A stretch of 64,000 nt of DNA. Source: Roseitranquillus sp963749675 (GTDB taxonomy: Bacteria; Pseudomonadota; Alphaproteobacteria; Rhodobacterales; Rhodobacteraceae). The stretch lies in contig CAVVNT010000001.1 of the NCBI GenBank assembly GCA_963749675.1, positions 868,001 through 932,000 of the forward strand, in the 5' to 3' direction. This document shows, piece after piece, positions 27,918-37,012 of this stretch. Each line of letters opens with the position of its first letter. Positions within the stretch are counted from its first letter, which is position 1. The position numbers and the translations under genes were made by a program. A model generated the notes under the pieces. It saw nothing but the letters and a program-made list of their open reading frames with translations, did no database searches and had not been told where the DNA came from.

Positions 27918-28021
27918 GCCACTTGCGCCTCGTTCTCCGCGGCAGGGCCGCCGCCACGAACCTCGGCCCCACCCGCCCACCCGCCGCGGTTCGTGGCGGC
28001 TTTCGCCGGGTGGCGGGATGA
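27914..28021 (+). other. 35-codon coupling ORF between oiaX and oiaK
   Basis: An open frame MSHLRLVLRGRAAATNLG... ending GGFRRVAG overlaps the oiaX stop as ATGA at one end and the oiaK ATG as ATGA at the other. It is almost entirely formed by the hairpin described at 27950-28000, so it may be a by-product of that structure or a coupling element rather than a protein gene. Confidence 0.3.
27950..28000. repeat. Perfect 13-bp inverted repeat with 25-base loop inside the apiose operon
   Basis: Arms GCCGCCACGAACC (27950-27962) and its exact complement (27988-28000) flank a C-rich 25-base loop. There is no T run after it (TTTCGCC), so strong termination is unlikely. It could be an attenuating or stabilising stem, or a palindromic repeat unit inserted between oiaX and oiaK. 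Confidence 0.85.
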
Positions 28022-29346
28022 GCCTGCCTGACGGGCCGCTCGTCGCCTGGTACGGCGACGACTTCACCGGCTCGGCGGCGGTGATGGAGGTGCTGGCGTT
28101 CGCGGGCTTCCCCGCGGTTTTGTTCTTCGAGGCGCCGACGCCGGAGCGGTTGGCGCGGTTCTCGGGCCTGCGCGGCATCGGCGTCGCCGGGGATGCGCGG
28201 GCGCGGTCGCCGGAGTGGATGTCAGAGCACCTGCCGCCGATATTCGCGGCCCTTCGCGAAGTCGGCGCGCCAATCCTGCACTACAAGGTCTGCTCGACGC
28301 TCGACAGTGCGCCCCATGTCGGCTCCATCGGCACGGCGGCGGACATCGCCATGGTGCCGGACGACTGCGCGCCGATGATCGTCGCCGCGCCCGAGATCGG
28401 CCGCTGGCAGGCGTTCGGCACGCTCTTCGCGGCGGCGGGTGCCGAGGTCTGTCGCCTGGACCGCCATCCGACGATGTCGGTGCACCCGGTCACGCCGATG
28501 GACGAGGCCGATGTCCGGCGCCACCTGACGCGGCAGACCGCGAAGACGACGGGTCTCGTCGACCTTCGGGCTCTCAAGGCCGGCCGCGGGGCTGCGGCGC
28601 TCGTGGCGGAGCGGCAGGCCGGGCACTCAATCGTGGCCTTCGACGTCGTCGACGAGGAGACCCTGGCTGCGGCGGGCGCGATTGTTTGGGATGCCGCGTC
28701 CGGCGCGCGGCTCTTCGTCATTGGATCGCAGGGTGTCGAATATGCGCTCGTCGCGGCGTGGCGGGCGAAGGGGCTCATCCCGGCAGCGTCGGCTCCGCCG
28801 GCTGGCCGGCCGGCAGAGCGGGTGGCCGTCGTGTCGGGCTCGTGCTCGCCCGTCACCGCCGAGCAAATACGGCACGCGGCCAAGGCGGGATTCGAGCCGA
28901 TCCGCCTCGACCCCCGCACCGTGATCGATGCCTACGCCTGGAAGCGGGAAAGCCGCCGCGCCATCGCCGCCGCGCTCGCCGCGCTCTCCGCGGGGAGCGA
29001 TCCGATCGTCTATACCGCGCTCGGCGCCGACGACGCGGCTGTCGGCGACTTCCGGGCCGCCGTGGTGCAGGCCGGCCTCGCATCGGACGACGCCAACGGC
29101 AGGCTGGGCGCAGGCCTCGGGCAGGTGCTGCACGAGATCGTCCAGGCGGCCGGGCTGAGGCGCGCCGCCATCGCCGGTGGTGACACGTCGAGCGCCGCGG
29201 CGGGCGCCCTTGGGCTCTGGGCCGTCACGGCGGAGTCTGCTCTGGCGCCCGGTGCCGCGCTGCTGAGAGGGCATGGCGACGGTGCCACCGACGGTATAGA
29301 GCTCGCGCTGAAGGGCGGCCAGATGGGGCCGCCCGACTTTTTCTAA
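28018..29346 (+). CDS. oiaK: 3-oxo-isoapionate kinase (DUF1537 / four-carbon acid sugar kinase family)
   Basis: A 442-residue kinase. The N-terminal sugar-binding domain starts with the family motif AWYGDDFTGSAAVMEVLAF and includes YKVCSTLDSAPHVGSIG. The C-terminal nucleotide-binding domain has VVSGSCSPVTAEQI and the glycine-rich AIAGGDTSSAAAGALG. In the described apiose pathway OiaK phosphorylates 3-oxo-isoapionate at O4, giving the substrate of OiaX encoded just upstream. ATG at 28018 overlaps the end of the 35-codon ORF. The gene is intact. Confidence 0.82.
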   Translation: MSLPDGPLVAWYGDDFTGSAAVMEVLAFAGFPAVLFFEAPTPERLARFSGLRGIGVAGDARARSPEWMSEHLPPIFAALREVGAPILHYKVCSTLDSAPHVGSIGTAADIAMVPDDCAPMIVAAPEIGRWQAFGTLFAAAGAEVCRLDRHPTMSVHPVTPMDEADVRRHLTRQTAKTTGLVDLRALKAGRGAAALVAERQAGHSIVAFDVVDEETLAAAGAIVWDAASGARLFVIGSQGVEYALVAAWRAKGLIPAASAPPAGRPAERVAVVSGSCSPVTAEQIRHAAKAGFEPIRLDPRTVIDAYAWKRESRRAIAAALAALSAGSDPIVYTALGADDAAVGDFRAAVVQAGLASDDANGRLGAGLGQVLHEIVQAAGLRRAAIAGGDTSSAAAGALGLWAVTAESALAPGAALLRGHGDGATDGIELALKGGQMGPPDFF

Positions 29347-29377
29347 GATTGAGGGCCGGCGGCCCGGGAGGTGAGGC

Positions 29378-30226
29378 ATGACGAAGATCGCGCTGATGGG
29401 CGCCGGCGGCAAGATGGGAGTGCGGCTGGCGAGGAACCTGCAGGACTCGCGCTTCGACGTCGCGCCCGTCGAGATCGACGAGGGTGGACGCGAGCGTCTG
29501 AAGGCCGAGACCGGCCTCGACTGCATCGAGCAGGGACAGGCGCTGTCGCGCGCCGAGGTCGTCGTTCTGGCCGTGCCCGACCGCGCGATCGGCAAGGTCG
29601 CGCATCAGGTGGTGCCGGACCTGGACCACGGCACCGCGGTCGTCGTGCTCGACGCCGCGGCGCCCCATGCCGGCGAGATGCCGGAGCGGGAGGACGTCAC
29701 CTACTTCGTCACGCATCCCTGCCACCCGCCGATCTTCAACGACGAGGAGGGGGACGACCGGCGCGACTTCTTTGGCGGGATCAAGGCCAAGCAGCATATC
29801 GTCTGCGCCCTGATGCAGGGGCCGGAGGAGCATTACGGTCTCTGCGAGGAGGTGGCGCGCCAGATCTACAAGCCGGTGATGCGATCACACCGCGTGACGG
29901 TGGAGCAGATGGCGATACTCGAACCCGCGCTGAGCGAGACGGTCGGGGCAACTCTGGCGCTGGCGCTTCGCCAGGCGACGGACGAGGCGGTGCGCCGGGG
30001 CGTCCCGGAGCAGGCGGCACACGATTTCATCCTGGGGCACCTCAACATCGAGCTTGCGATCGCGTTCGGAGCGTTCCCCGAGGGCAAGTTCTCGGACGGG
30101 GCGCTGCACGCCATCGACCAGGCTCGGCCGCTCATCTTTCGCGAAGACTGGCTGGAGCGTGTGTTCGACCCCGAGGCCGTGATGGCTTCGGTCAAGGACA
30201 TCTGCCAGCCGGGACAGAAGGCCTGA
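29378..30226 (+). CDS. apnO: D-apionate oxidoisomerase
   Basis: A 282-residue NAD-binding protein beginning MTKIALMGAGGKMGVRLARN, a Rossmann GxGxxG-type start, followed by AEVVVLAVPDRAIGKV and THPCHPPIFNDEE. The second half is helical (LALALRQATDEAVRRG), as in the 6-phosphogluconate-dehydrogenase-like fold. In the apiose pathway ApnO oxidises and isomerises D-apionate to 3-oxo-isoapionate. The call rests on family resemblance plus its place directly after oiaK. A GGAGG ribosome site lies eight bases before the ATG. Confidence 0.78.
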   Translation: MTKIALMGAGGKMGVRLARNLQDSRFDVAPVEIDEGGRERLKAETGLDCIEQGQALSRAEVVVLAVPDRAIGKVAHQVVPDLDHGTAVVVLDAAAPHAGEMPEREDVTYFVTHPCHPPIFNDEEGDDRRDFFGGIKAKQHIVCALMQGPEEHYGLCEEVARQIYKPVMRSHRVTVEQMAILEPALSETVGATLALALRQATDEAVRRGVPEQAAHDFILGHLNIELAIAFGAFPEGKFSDGALHAIDQARPLIFREDWLERVFDPEAVMASVKDICQPGQKA

Positions 30227-30251
30227 ACGACAAACCAGAGGGAGGACGACC

Positions 30252-31254
30252 ATGAGACTGAAGAGACCCGCGGCCGCCTTGGCCGTCGTCGTGGCGGGAG
30301 GCTTGGCGGCGCCGGCGTCCGCCGCGACGATCTGCTTCGCATTCCAGGACCTCGAGACGGAGTTCTGGGTGGCGGGCCACCAGGCCATCATCTCGACGCT
30401 CGAGGAGCGGGGCCACACCGTCATCGAGCGGAACGCCAACGAGGACGCGAACCGCCAGCTCGAGCAGGTTCGCGACTGCGTCGCGCAGGGCGTCGACGGC
30501 ATCATCATTATCCCGCAGGACGGCGAGAGCGCCGTCACCATAGTCAACGAGGCGCAGGACAACGACGTGCCAATCGCGGTCTTCAACCGCCCGCCGTCGG
30601 ACTTGTCGAAGGGAATCGTGGTCGTCGCCGACAACGAGACGATCGCCGGGCAGGCCGTCGACTTCCTGGTCGAGGAGGCGCTGGCGGATGCGCCCGAGGG
30701 CGAGAAGCTGCAGCCCCTGATCCTCGTCGGTGACCTCGGCGACCCGAACGCCGTGGGCCGCAAGCAGGGCTTCTACAACGCGATCGAGAAGCAGGCGGAC
30801 CGGTTCGAGACGCCAATCGAGGTCGCAACCGAGTGGGATGCCGCGACCGCGCTCGCCAACCTCGAAGCCGCGGTGACGGCGAACCCCGAGATCGACCTGA
30901 TCTTCACGTCGTCGGACTTCCTCTTTCCCACCATCCGCTCGGTGCTCGAGCCGCGAGACATGTGGCACCCTCGCGCAGAGGAGGGGCATGTCGTGCTCGG
31001 CGGCCTCGACGGCGACGCGACGGCGTGCCAGCTGATCAAGGACGGCTACGTGGACGCGACGGGCGTGCAGGACCTCTACTTCGAGGCCGAGGCCGCCCTC
31101 GAACTCGATCCTGTCCGCGATCGAAGCGGGGGAGTACGCGCCGAACGAGGTGATCGAGGATCCGGGCTTCGCCCTCACCTCGCAGAACCTCGGCGAGCGT
31201 GAGATGGACATGTGGGGATGCGTACTGCTGTCCGAAGGCTTCCTGAACCAGTGA
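30252..31254 (+). CDS. Periplasmic sugar-binding protein of the rightward ABC system (one suspected sequencing frameshift)
   Basis: A binding protein of about 333 residues, ribose type. The signal peptide ends APASA, and the mature protein starts ATICFAFQDLETEFW with AQGVDGIIIIPQDGESAV and LVGDLGDPNAVGRKQGF. The frame breaks at GAACTC (31101-31106). Reading it as GACTC gives AALDSILSAIEAGEYAPNEV and carries the frame to the true end GCVLLSEGFLNQ at 31254. The length is 3n+1. GGAGG precedes the ATG. The downstream permease GTG overlaps the stop. It is the fifth co-directional operon gene after apnO, so an apiose-type ligand is likely. Confidence 0.83.
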
Positions 31255-32450
31255 GCCTGACATCCCCCACCGGCGTGGGCGAAGTGCCGCCCGCGCGCAT
31301 CGGTACGACCACGGGGGCGGAGGGGCGGCAGCGTCCCTCACTTCCCGCTCGGGCGCGCCGGTGGGCGGGCGATCTGCTGCTGTCGGATCATTTCGTTCTC
31401 TGGCTCTCGCTCGGCTACTTCCTGGTCCTCGTGCCGTTCCTGCCGACGCTCACGAACCCGGCGAACCTCTCGAACGTCCTGTCGAACATGTGGCCGCTGC
31501 TCGTGGTCGCGGTGGGGCAGACGTTCGTCCTGACCGTCGGCGGCATCGACCTCAGCCAGGGCTCGGTCATCGGGCTGACCAGCGTCGTGGCGGGCGCTCT
31601 GCTGGCGACGGCGGGCTCTGGCACGGTGCTGGCGAACGCGCCGATCTGGGGGACGCTGCTGACAGAGGCGGGCGGCGCCCTCACCGGGGTGCCGCTCGCT
31701 CTGCTTTGGGGCATCCTCGCGATGCTCTTGGTTGCGGCCGTCGTCGGCCTCGTGAACGGGGTGTCGGTGGCCTACCTCAACATGCCGCCCTTCATGGTCA
31801 CCCTGGTCGGGCTGATCGCTGTCGGGGCCTTTGCGATCTGGCTGACGCAGTCGGAGAACATCCGTCCGCTGCCGGAGGCTTTCGTGCAGCTCGGCAAGGG
31901 CGACATCGTATCGCTGTATCTCGGCGCGCAGGAGGAGCCGCGGATCCCGCGGCGCGAGATCTACTCCTTCGTCACCTACCCGATGCTGATCGCCATCGGC
32001 ATCGCGGTCGCGGCTCACCTGCTGCTCAGCCGGACCGTCTTCGGCCGCTACGTCTATGCCATCGGCGCCAACCGGCGGGCAGCGGAGATTTCGGGCGTTC
32101 CGGTCCAGCGTGTGATCGTCGCGGTCTTCGTCATCTCGGCGCTCTGCGCCGCCGCGGGCTCGATTCTATACTCCGCCCGGCTCGAGGCGGGGCGTCCGAC
32201 ATTGGGCGAGGGGGCGTTCCTGCTCGACGTCATCGGGGCGGTCGTGATCGGCGGCACCAGCCTGTTCGGCGGCAAGGGCAAGGTGATCTGGACAGCCTAT
32301 GGCGTGCTGTTCTTCGTGCTTCTGTCCAACACGCTGAACCTGATGAACCTCTCGTCCTTCCACATCGACATGGTCAAGGGCGGGGTCATCCTGATCGCCG
32401 CGGTGTTGAACGTGCTGAGAACGCGGCTGATGCGGGAGCGGACTGCGTGA
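31251..32450 (+). CDS. Sugar ABC transporter permease
   Basis: A 399-residue RbsC/XylH-type permease with a hydrophilic N-terminal 45 residues and about ten membrane segments. Typical blocks are VGQTFVLTVGGIDLSQGSVI, YAIGANRRAAEISGVPVQRV and VIGGTSLFGGKG. The GTG start (31251-31253) overlaps the binding-protein stop as GTGA and is preferred to an upstream alternative because of that coupling. Its stop overlaps the ATPase start in the same way. Confidence 0.87.
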   Translation: MSLTSPTGVGEVPPARIGTTTGAEGRQRPSLPARARRWAGDLLLSDHFVLWLSLGYFLVLVPFLPTLTNPANLSNVLSNMWPLLVVAVGQTFVLTVGGIDLSQGSVIGLTSVVAGALLATAGSGTVLANAPIWGTLLTEAGGALTGVPLALLWGILAMLLVAAVVGLVNGVSVAYLNMPPFMVTLVGLIAVGAFAIWLTQSENIRPLPEAFVQLGKGDIVSLYLGAQEEPRIPRREIYSFVTYPMLIAIGIAVAAHLLLSRTVFGRYVYAIGANRRAAEISGVPVQRVIVAVFVISALCAAAGSILYSARLEAGRPTLGEGAFLLDVIGAVVIGGTSLFGGKGKVIWTAYGVLFFVLLSNTLNLMNLSSFHIDMVKGGVILIAAVLNVLRTRLMRERTA

Positions 32451-33944
32451 CGGCGCTGCTGCGAACTCGAGGCGCTGTCGAAGGCGTTCTTCGGCGTCCA
32501 TGCGGTCGAGGACGTGACGCTCGACGTGCCGCAGGGCACAATCCTCGGCCTCATCGGCGAGAACGGCGCCGGCAAGTCCACCCTGATGAACATGATCGGG
32601 GGGATCCTCGCTCCAAGCGGCGGGCGGATGCTTTGGCGGTGCGCATCCTATGCCCCGGCGGACGCGGCAGAGGCCAGTGCGCAGGGGATCGCCTTCATCC
32701 ACCAAGAGCTCAACCTCTTCCTCAACCTGACCGTCGCCGAGAACCTGTTCGTCGATGCGTTCCCGAAGCGTTTCGGCCTCATCGACCGCCGCGCGATACA
32801 GGCGAGAACCGACGAACTTATGCAGGTTCTCGACCTCGACGTCTCTCCCGCAACACCCGTCGGCGACCTCTCGCCGGGCGAGCGTCAGCTCGTCGAGATC
32901 GCCAAGGCGCTCCACCGGGAGGCTGAGCTGATCATCTTCGACGAGCCGACGACATCGCTGACCCCGCGCGAGACAGGCCGGCTCTTCGAGGTGATGGGCC
33001 GGCTCCGGGACCGTGGCAAGACGATCATCTACATCAGCCACGTCCTTGGAGACGTCGTCCGTATCTGCGACGGCATCGCTGTGCTGCGCGACGGGCGGCT
33101 GGTTGACGAGGGGCCCGCGGCCGCGTTCGACGTGCCCCGCATGATCCGGGCGATGATCGGACGCGACCTCTCGGGCCTCTTCCCCGTGCGCACGGCGCGG
33201 CGGAGCAGCGAAGTCATCCTCTCCGCCTCCGGGCTCACCGAGCCCGGCCTTCTGGAGGGCATCTCGTTCGACGTGCATCGCGGTGAGATCCTCGGCCTTT
33301 TCGGTCTCATGGGCTCAGGTCGCACCGAACTGGCGCGGATGCTGTTCGGGCTCGACCCGATGACAAGCGGCGAGGTCAGACTGTCGGGGACGCCGCTCAC
33401 CGGCGGGCCGCGCAGCCGCATTCGGGCCGGCATGGCCTTCGTGACGGAGGATCGGCGGGAGGAGGGTCTGATGATGGACGCGCCGATCGCCGACAACTTG
33501 GGGCTGGTCTCGATCGGGCGCTTCGGCCGCGCGCCGGTCGCGGTCGTCGACCGCGACGCGCTTGCCGACGCCAGCCGGGCCATCGCCGAACAGGTGCACC
33601 TCAAGGCCGGAGACATCGGGGTGCAGCCGGCCAAGGCGCTGTCGGGCGGCAACCAGCAGAAGGTGGTGATCGGCAAGTGGCTGATGCGCGGCCCTCGCGC
33701 CTTCATCCTCGACGAACCGACCCGCGGCGTCGATGTCGGCGCCAAGTTCGAGATCTACAGCCTTGCCGACCAACTTGCGGCGGGCGGCGGTGCCGTGCTC
33801 TTCATCTCCTCCGAGCTCGAGGAACTGATGGGGGTCTGCGACCGCATCCTGGTGATGAACCAGGGCGAGATCGTGGGCGAGTTCGGCCCTCCCTTCGTGC
33901 AGGAGAGGATCCTGAGTTCCGCCTTCAGGGAGGCCGCTGCATGA
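32447..33944 (+). CDS. Sugar ABC transporter ATPase (one suspected sequencing frameshift)
   Basis: A double-domain sugar ATPase of about 498 residues (RbsA/XylG type). The N-terminal domain has Walker A GENGAGKST, signature LSPGERQLVEIAKAL and Walker B LIIFDEPTTSLT. The C-terminal domain has a modified Walker A region LFGLMGSGRTEL, signature LSGGNQQKVVIGKWL and FILDEPTRGVDVG. The first six codons are out of frame. Reading GAACTC (32463-32468) as GACTC gives the classic start VTALLRLEALSKAFFGVHAV. GTG start at 32447 overlaps the permease stop. The stop overlaps the next permease ATG. Confidence 0.87.
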
Positions 33945-34915
33945 GCTTCCTGCTGCGGCACGCGACCGCGCTGATCTTCCTTCTGGTCCTGGTGTTCTTC
34001 GGGTTCCAGACGCCGCAGTTCCTGTCGCCGGAGAGCCTGGCCAATATCGTCAAGCAGGCCAGCTTCATCGGGATCGCTGCGATCGGCATCACCTTCGTCT
34101 TGCTGACCCGCGGGATCGACCTGTCCGTCGGCTCGGTGATGTACCTCGCGCCGTTGATCGCCGGCTTCACGATGCGGGAGTTCGGGCTCGGGCCGGCCGC
34201 TGGCATCGCTGTCGCGGCGGGAGCGGGCGTGGCGCTGGGCGCACTCAACGCGCTCTTCATCGTGCGGCTCAGGATCGCACCGTTCATCGTGACGCTCGCG
34301 ACGCTGTTCTTCTTCCGCGGGGCCGGAACGCTGATGACCAGTTCGCGTCAGTTCGACTTTGATCGCTCGCTACTGGATTTCGGGCTTTCCTCCGTCCTCG
34401 GGGTGCCGCTTCCGATCGTCCTCTTCGTGATTGTGGCGCTGGCCGCGCACGTCACGCTCGGACGCACGACGTTCGGCCGGCAGGTCTACGCCGTCGGCGC
34501 AGACCCCGACGCGGCGCGCAAGGCCGGCATACGCGTCGACTGGGTGACGGCGCGCGTCTACATGATCTCGTCCGCCGCGTCCGCGGTCGCGGGCTTCGTC
34601 CTGATCGCGCAGATCGGCCGGCTCGACGTGGCCTTCGGCGAGGGGCGGGAGTTCGACGTGATCGCCGCCGCAGTCCTCGGCGGCGCCAGCCTCTTCGGCG
34701 GAGTCGGCACCGCGCTCGGCGCAGTCGTCGGTGCGACCCTGATCCAGACTGTCAAGACCGGCCTCGTCTTCGCCGGCGTCAACCTCTACCTGCAGCCCAT
34801 CGTACTGGGCGTAATCATCTTCCTCGCGGTGCTGATCGACAGCGCTCGGGCGTGGCAGTTCCGCACGGCGAAGCGACGCATCGTCCGCGCCGCAGGTGAC
34901 CGGTCAGCGCGATGA
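33941..34915 (+). CDS. Sugar ABC transporter permease, last gene of the apiose operon
   Basis: A 324-residue RbsC-like permease with about nine membrane segments. It contains ITFVLLTRGIDLSVGSVMYL, YAVGADPDAARKAGIRVDWV and VLGGASLFGGVGTALG. ATG overlaps the ATPase stop (ATGA). With the preceding permease, ATPase and binding protein it makes a complete heteromeric sugar importer. The 147 bases after it, up to the first IS66 remnant, contain no gene, and I see no clear terminator there. Confidence 0.88.
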   Translation: MSFLLRHATALIFLLVLVFFGFQTPQFLSPESLANIVKQASFIGIAAIGITFVLLTRGIDLSVGSVMYLAPLIAGFTMREFGLGPAAGIAVAAGAGVALGALNALFIVRLRIAPFIVTLATLFFFRGAGTLMTSSRQFDFDRSLLDFGLSSVLGVPLPIVLFVIVALAAHVTLGRTTFGRQVYAVGADPDAARKAGIRVDWVTARVYMISSAASAVAGFVLIAQIGRLDVAFGEGREFDVIAAAVLGGASLFGGVGTALGAVVGATLIQTVKTGLVFAGVNLYLQPIVLGVIIFLAVLIDSARAWQFRTAKRRIVRAAGDRSAR

Positions 34916-35062
34916 TGGCGCGGTCAAGAGCCGGCATGTCCGTGTTCCGGGACCAGACGGCATGGAACAAAGCAGGCAACCCGGACGGAGAGTGAAGCCG
35001 TGACCGCGGTGCGCTGCTTCATGGGCTTTCCGATGCCGTCGTGGTAGCTCTCGACGATACAG

Positions 35063-36160
35063 ATGCCGCTTTTCGAGATTGCCGGATTGCGTGCCGCGCT
35101 CGCCGCCTCGGAGGCCCGTGCCGCGGCCGCCGAGAGCGAACTGGCGCAGACCCGGGCGGTGGTCTCGACCTCCGAGGCGATGATCAAGCATCTCCGGCTC
35201 GAGATCGCCAAGCTCCGGCGCGAACAATACGGTCATGGCTCTGAGCGCCGTGCCCCTCGATCAGATGGAGTTGCTGCTCGAGGAACTCGAGGCCGCGGCC
35301 ACCGAGGAAGAGATCGCGGCGACCAAGCTGGCGAAGACCACGACGGTGGCGGGGGTCGAGCGTCGCGGCCCGGCCCGCAAGCCGTTCCCCGACCATCTGC
35401 CCCGCGAGCGGGTGGTGATCGCGGCGCAAACGGCCTGTTCCTGCTGCGGCTCGGATCGCATCGTGAAGATGGGCGAGGACATCACTGCGACGTTGGAGGC
35501 GGTGCCGCGGCAATGGAAGGTGATCCAGACCGTCCGCGAGAAGTTCACCTGCCGCGCTTGCGAGATGATCAGTCAGCCGCCGGCGCCATTCTACCCCACG
35601 CCCCGTGGCTGGGCCGGGCCGAACCTTCTGGCGACGATCCTGTTCGAGAAGTTCGGCCAGCGCCAGCCCCTGAACCGGCAGGCCGAGCGCTATGCCCGGG
35701 AAGGTGTCGAGCTCAGCCTGTCGACCCTGGCCGACCAGGTCGGCGCCTGCGCCGCCGCGCTCGCAACGTTCCATGCGCTGATCAGGACCCATGTCCTCGA
35801 GGCAGAACGCCTGCACGGCGACGACACGACGGTGCCGCTGCTCGCGAAGGGTGGAACACGCACGGCAAGGCTCTGGACCCATGTCCGCGACGACCGACCC
35901 TTCGCTGGTGGCGCGCCGGCGGCCGCCCTGTTCCACTTCTCGCGCGACCGGAGGATGGCCCACCCCAACCAGCATCTCGCGGGATGGCAGGGGGTCCTCC
36001 AGGCCGATGCCTACGGCGGTTACAACGCGATCGTGACCCCCCGGTCCGGTCGGCAGCGCGCTCTGCTGGAGCCATGCCCGCCGGAAGTTCTTCGAGCTCG
36101 TCGACATCAAGGGAAATGTCCGCGAGGGCAAGTCCGCCCACGACATACTCGTATCCCTCC
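35063..36160 (+). pseudogene. IS66 transposase TnpC, copy A, truncated
   Basis: Starts MPLFEIAGLRAALAASEARA with the coiled N-terminal part, then the zinc-binding-like SCCGSDRIVKMGE, TVREKFTCRACE and the catalytic-domain text RLHGDDTTVPLLAKGGT and QADAYGGYNAIV. The frame shifts near 35250 (an extra C in CCCC) and again near 36045. The sequence leaves the IS66 pattern after KSAHD at about 36150, where copy B ends up alongside. It is about 85% similar by eye to copy B over the shared part. No TnpA or TnpB lies upstream. Confidence 0.85.
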
Positions 36161-36210
36161 GGCGGGAGCCGTCTGGCCGAGATTGAGACGCCGGTCGTAG
36201 ACCATGCCCT

Positions 36211-36608
36211 ATGGCATGCTCTAAGGTCATTTCGGACTTTGAGGTCCTCTCTGCGGACGAGACCGGTCGGCGGCGGGATCGTTCCGACGCGGAGAAGGTC
36301 CGCATCGTTGAAGAGAGCTTCCGCGGCCATCGCCAAGGCTCGGCGACGGCGCGTCGATACGGGCTCTCGCGCTCTCTGCTGACACGGTGGCGGAAGGAAT
36401 AGAGGGGCTGCCCGGCGGCGGTGCCCCGGCTTTCATGCCGCTGCAAATCGGGTCCGAACCGGCCCCCGCCAGCTCGATGGCGACCGAGACGCCCGCGGTC
36501 GAGGACAAGGTCGAGATCATGCTCACCAATGGCCGGCGGCTGAGTGTCTCGGCCTCGATCGACACGGCGGCCCTTTCGCGCCTCCTGCGGGTTCTCGATC
36601 GACCATGA
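36211..36608 (+). pseudogene. IS66 TnpA, copy B, one frameshift
   Basis: A small helix-turn-helix protein of the IS66 three-gene set: TGRRRDRSDAEKVRIVEES and GSATARRYGLSRSLLTRWRK. A missing G near 36395 moves the C-terminal half (LPGGGAPAFMPLQIG to RLLRVLDRP) to another frame. Its end overlaps the tnpB ATG, as usual in IS66 elements. Confidence 0.75.
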
Positions 36609-36955
36609 TCGCGTTCCCGGCGGGGGTGCGCGTGTGGATCGCTGGCGGGGTGACGGACATGCGCCGCGGCATGAACACGCTGGCTCTCCAGGTTCAGCAG
36701 GGCCTCGGGCGCGATCCCCATGCCGGGGAGATCTTCTGCTTCCGCGGGCGCCGGGGCGATCTCGTCAAACTGCTCTGGCATGACGGCGTGGGGATGTCGC
36801 TCTACACGAAGCGGCTCGAGGCCGGGAAGTTCATCTGGCCGACGAGCACCTCGGGCGCGGCGGTGCCGATCTCGGCGGCCCAGCTCGGCTACCTGCTCGA
36901 GGGCATCGATTGGCGCAATCCGCGCTGGACCCAGCGCCCTGCGAAGGCGGGATAA
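36605..36955 (+). CDS. tnpB: IS66 accessory protein TnpB
   Basis: An intact 116-residue protein: MIAFPAGVRVWIAGGVTDMR, GMNTLALQVQQGLGRDPHAG, FCFRGRRGDLVKLLWHDGVG. It matches the TnpB (Orf2) family of IS66, needed for transposition alongside TnpC. It overlaps tnpA by four bases, and tnpC follows 57 bases downstream. Confidence 0.92.
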   Translation: MIAFPAGVRVWIAGGVTDMRRGMNTLALQVQQGLGRDPHAGEIFCFRGRRGDLVKLLWHDGVGMSLYTKRLEAGKFIWPTSTSGAAVPISAAQLGYLLEGIDWRNPRWTQRPAKAG

Positions 36956-37012
36956 GTCCGCGCTCTACCCTCATTTCATTGGTCGTTCCGGAGACCCGGC
37001 GTAGACTGCGGC

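Noticed and set aside
27645..28178. Leftward frame over the oiaX/oiaK junction
   Set aside because: Shadow frame created by the GC-rich hairpin and flanking genes. No ribosome site or recognisable motif.
27748..31106. Programmed ribosomal frameshifting in oiaX and the ABC genes
   Set aside because: The sites are not slippery heptamers. The same GAACTC/GGATTC context recurs in unrelated genes, which points to a sequencing artefact.
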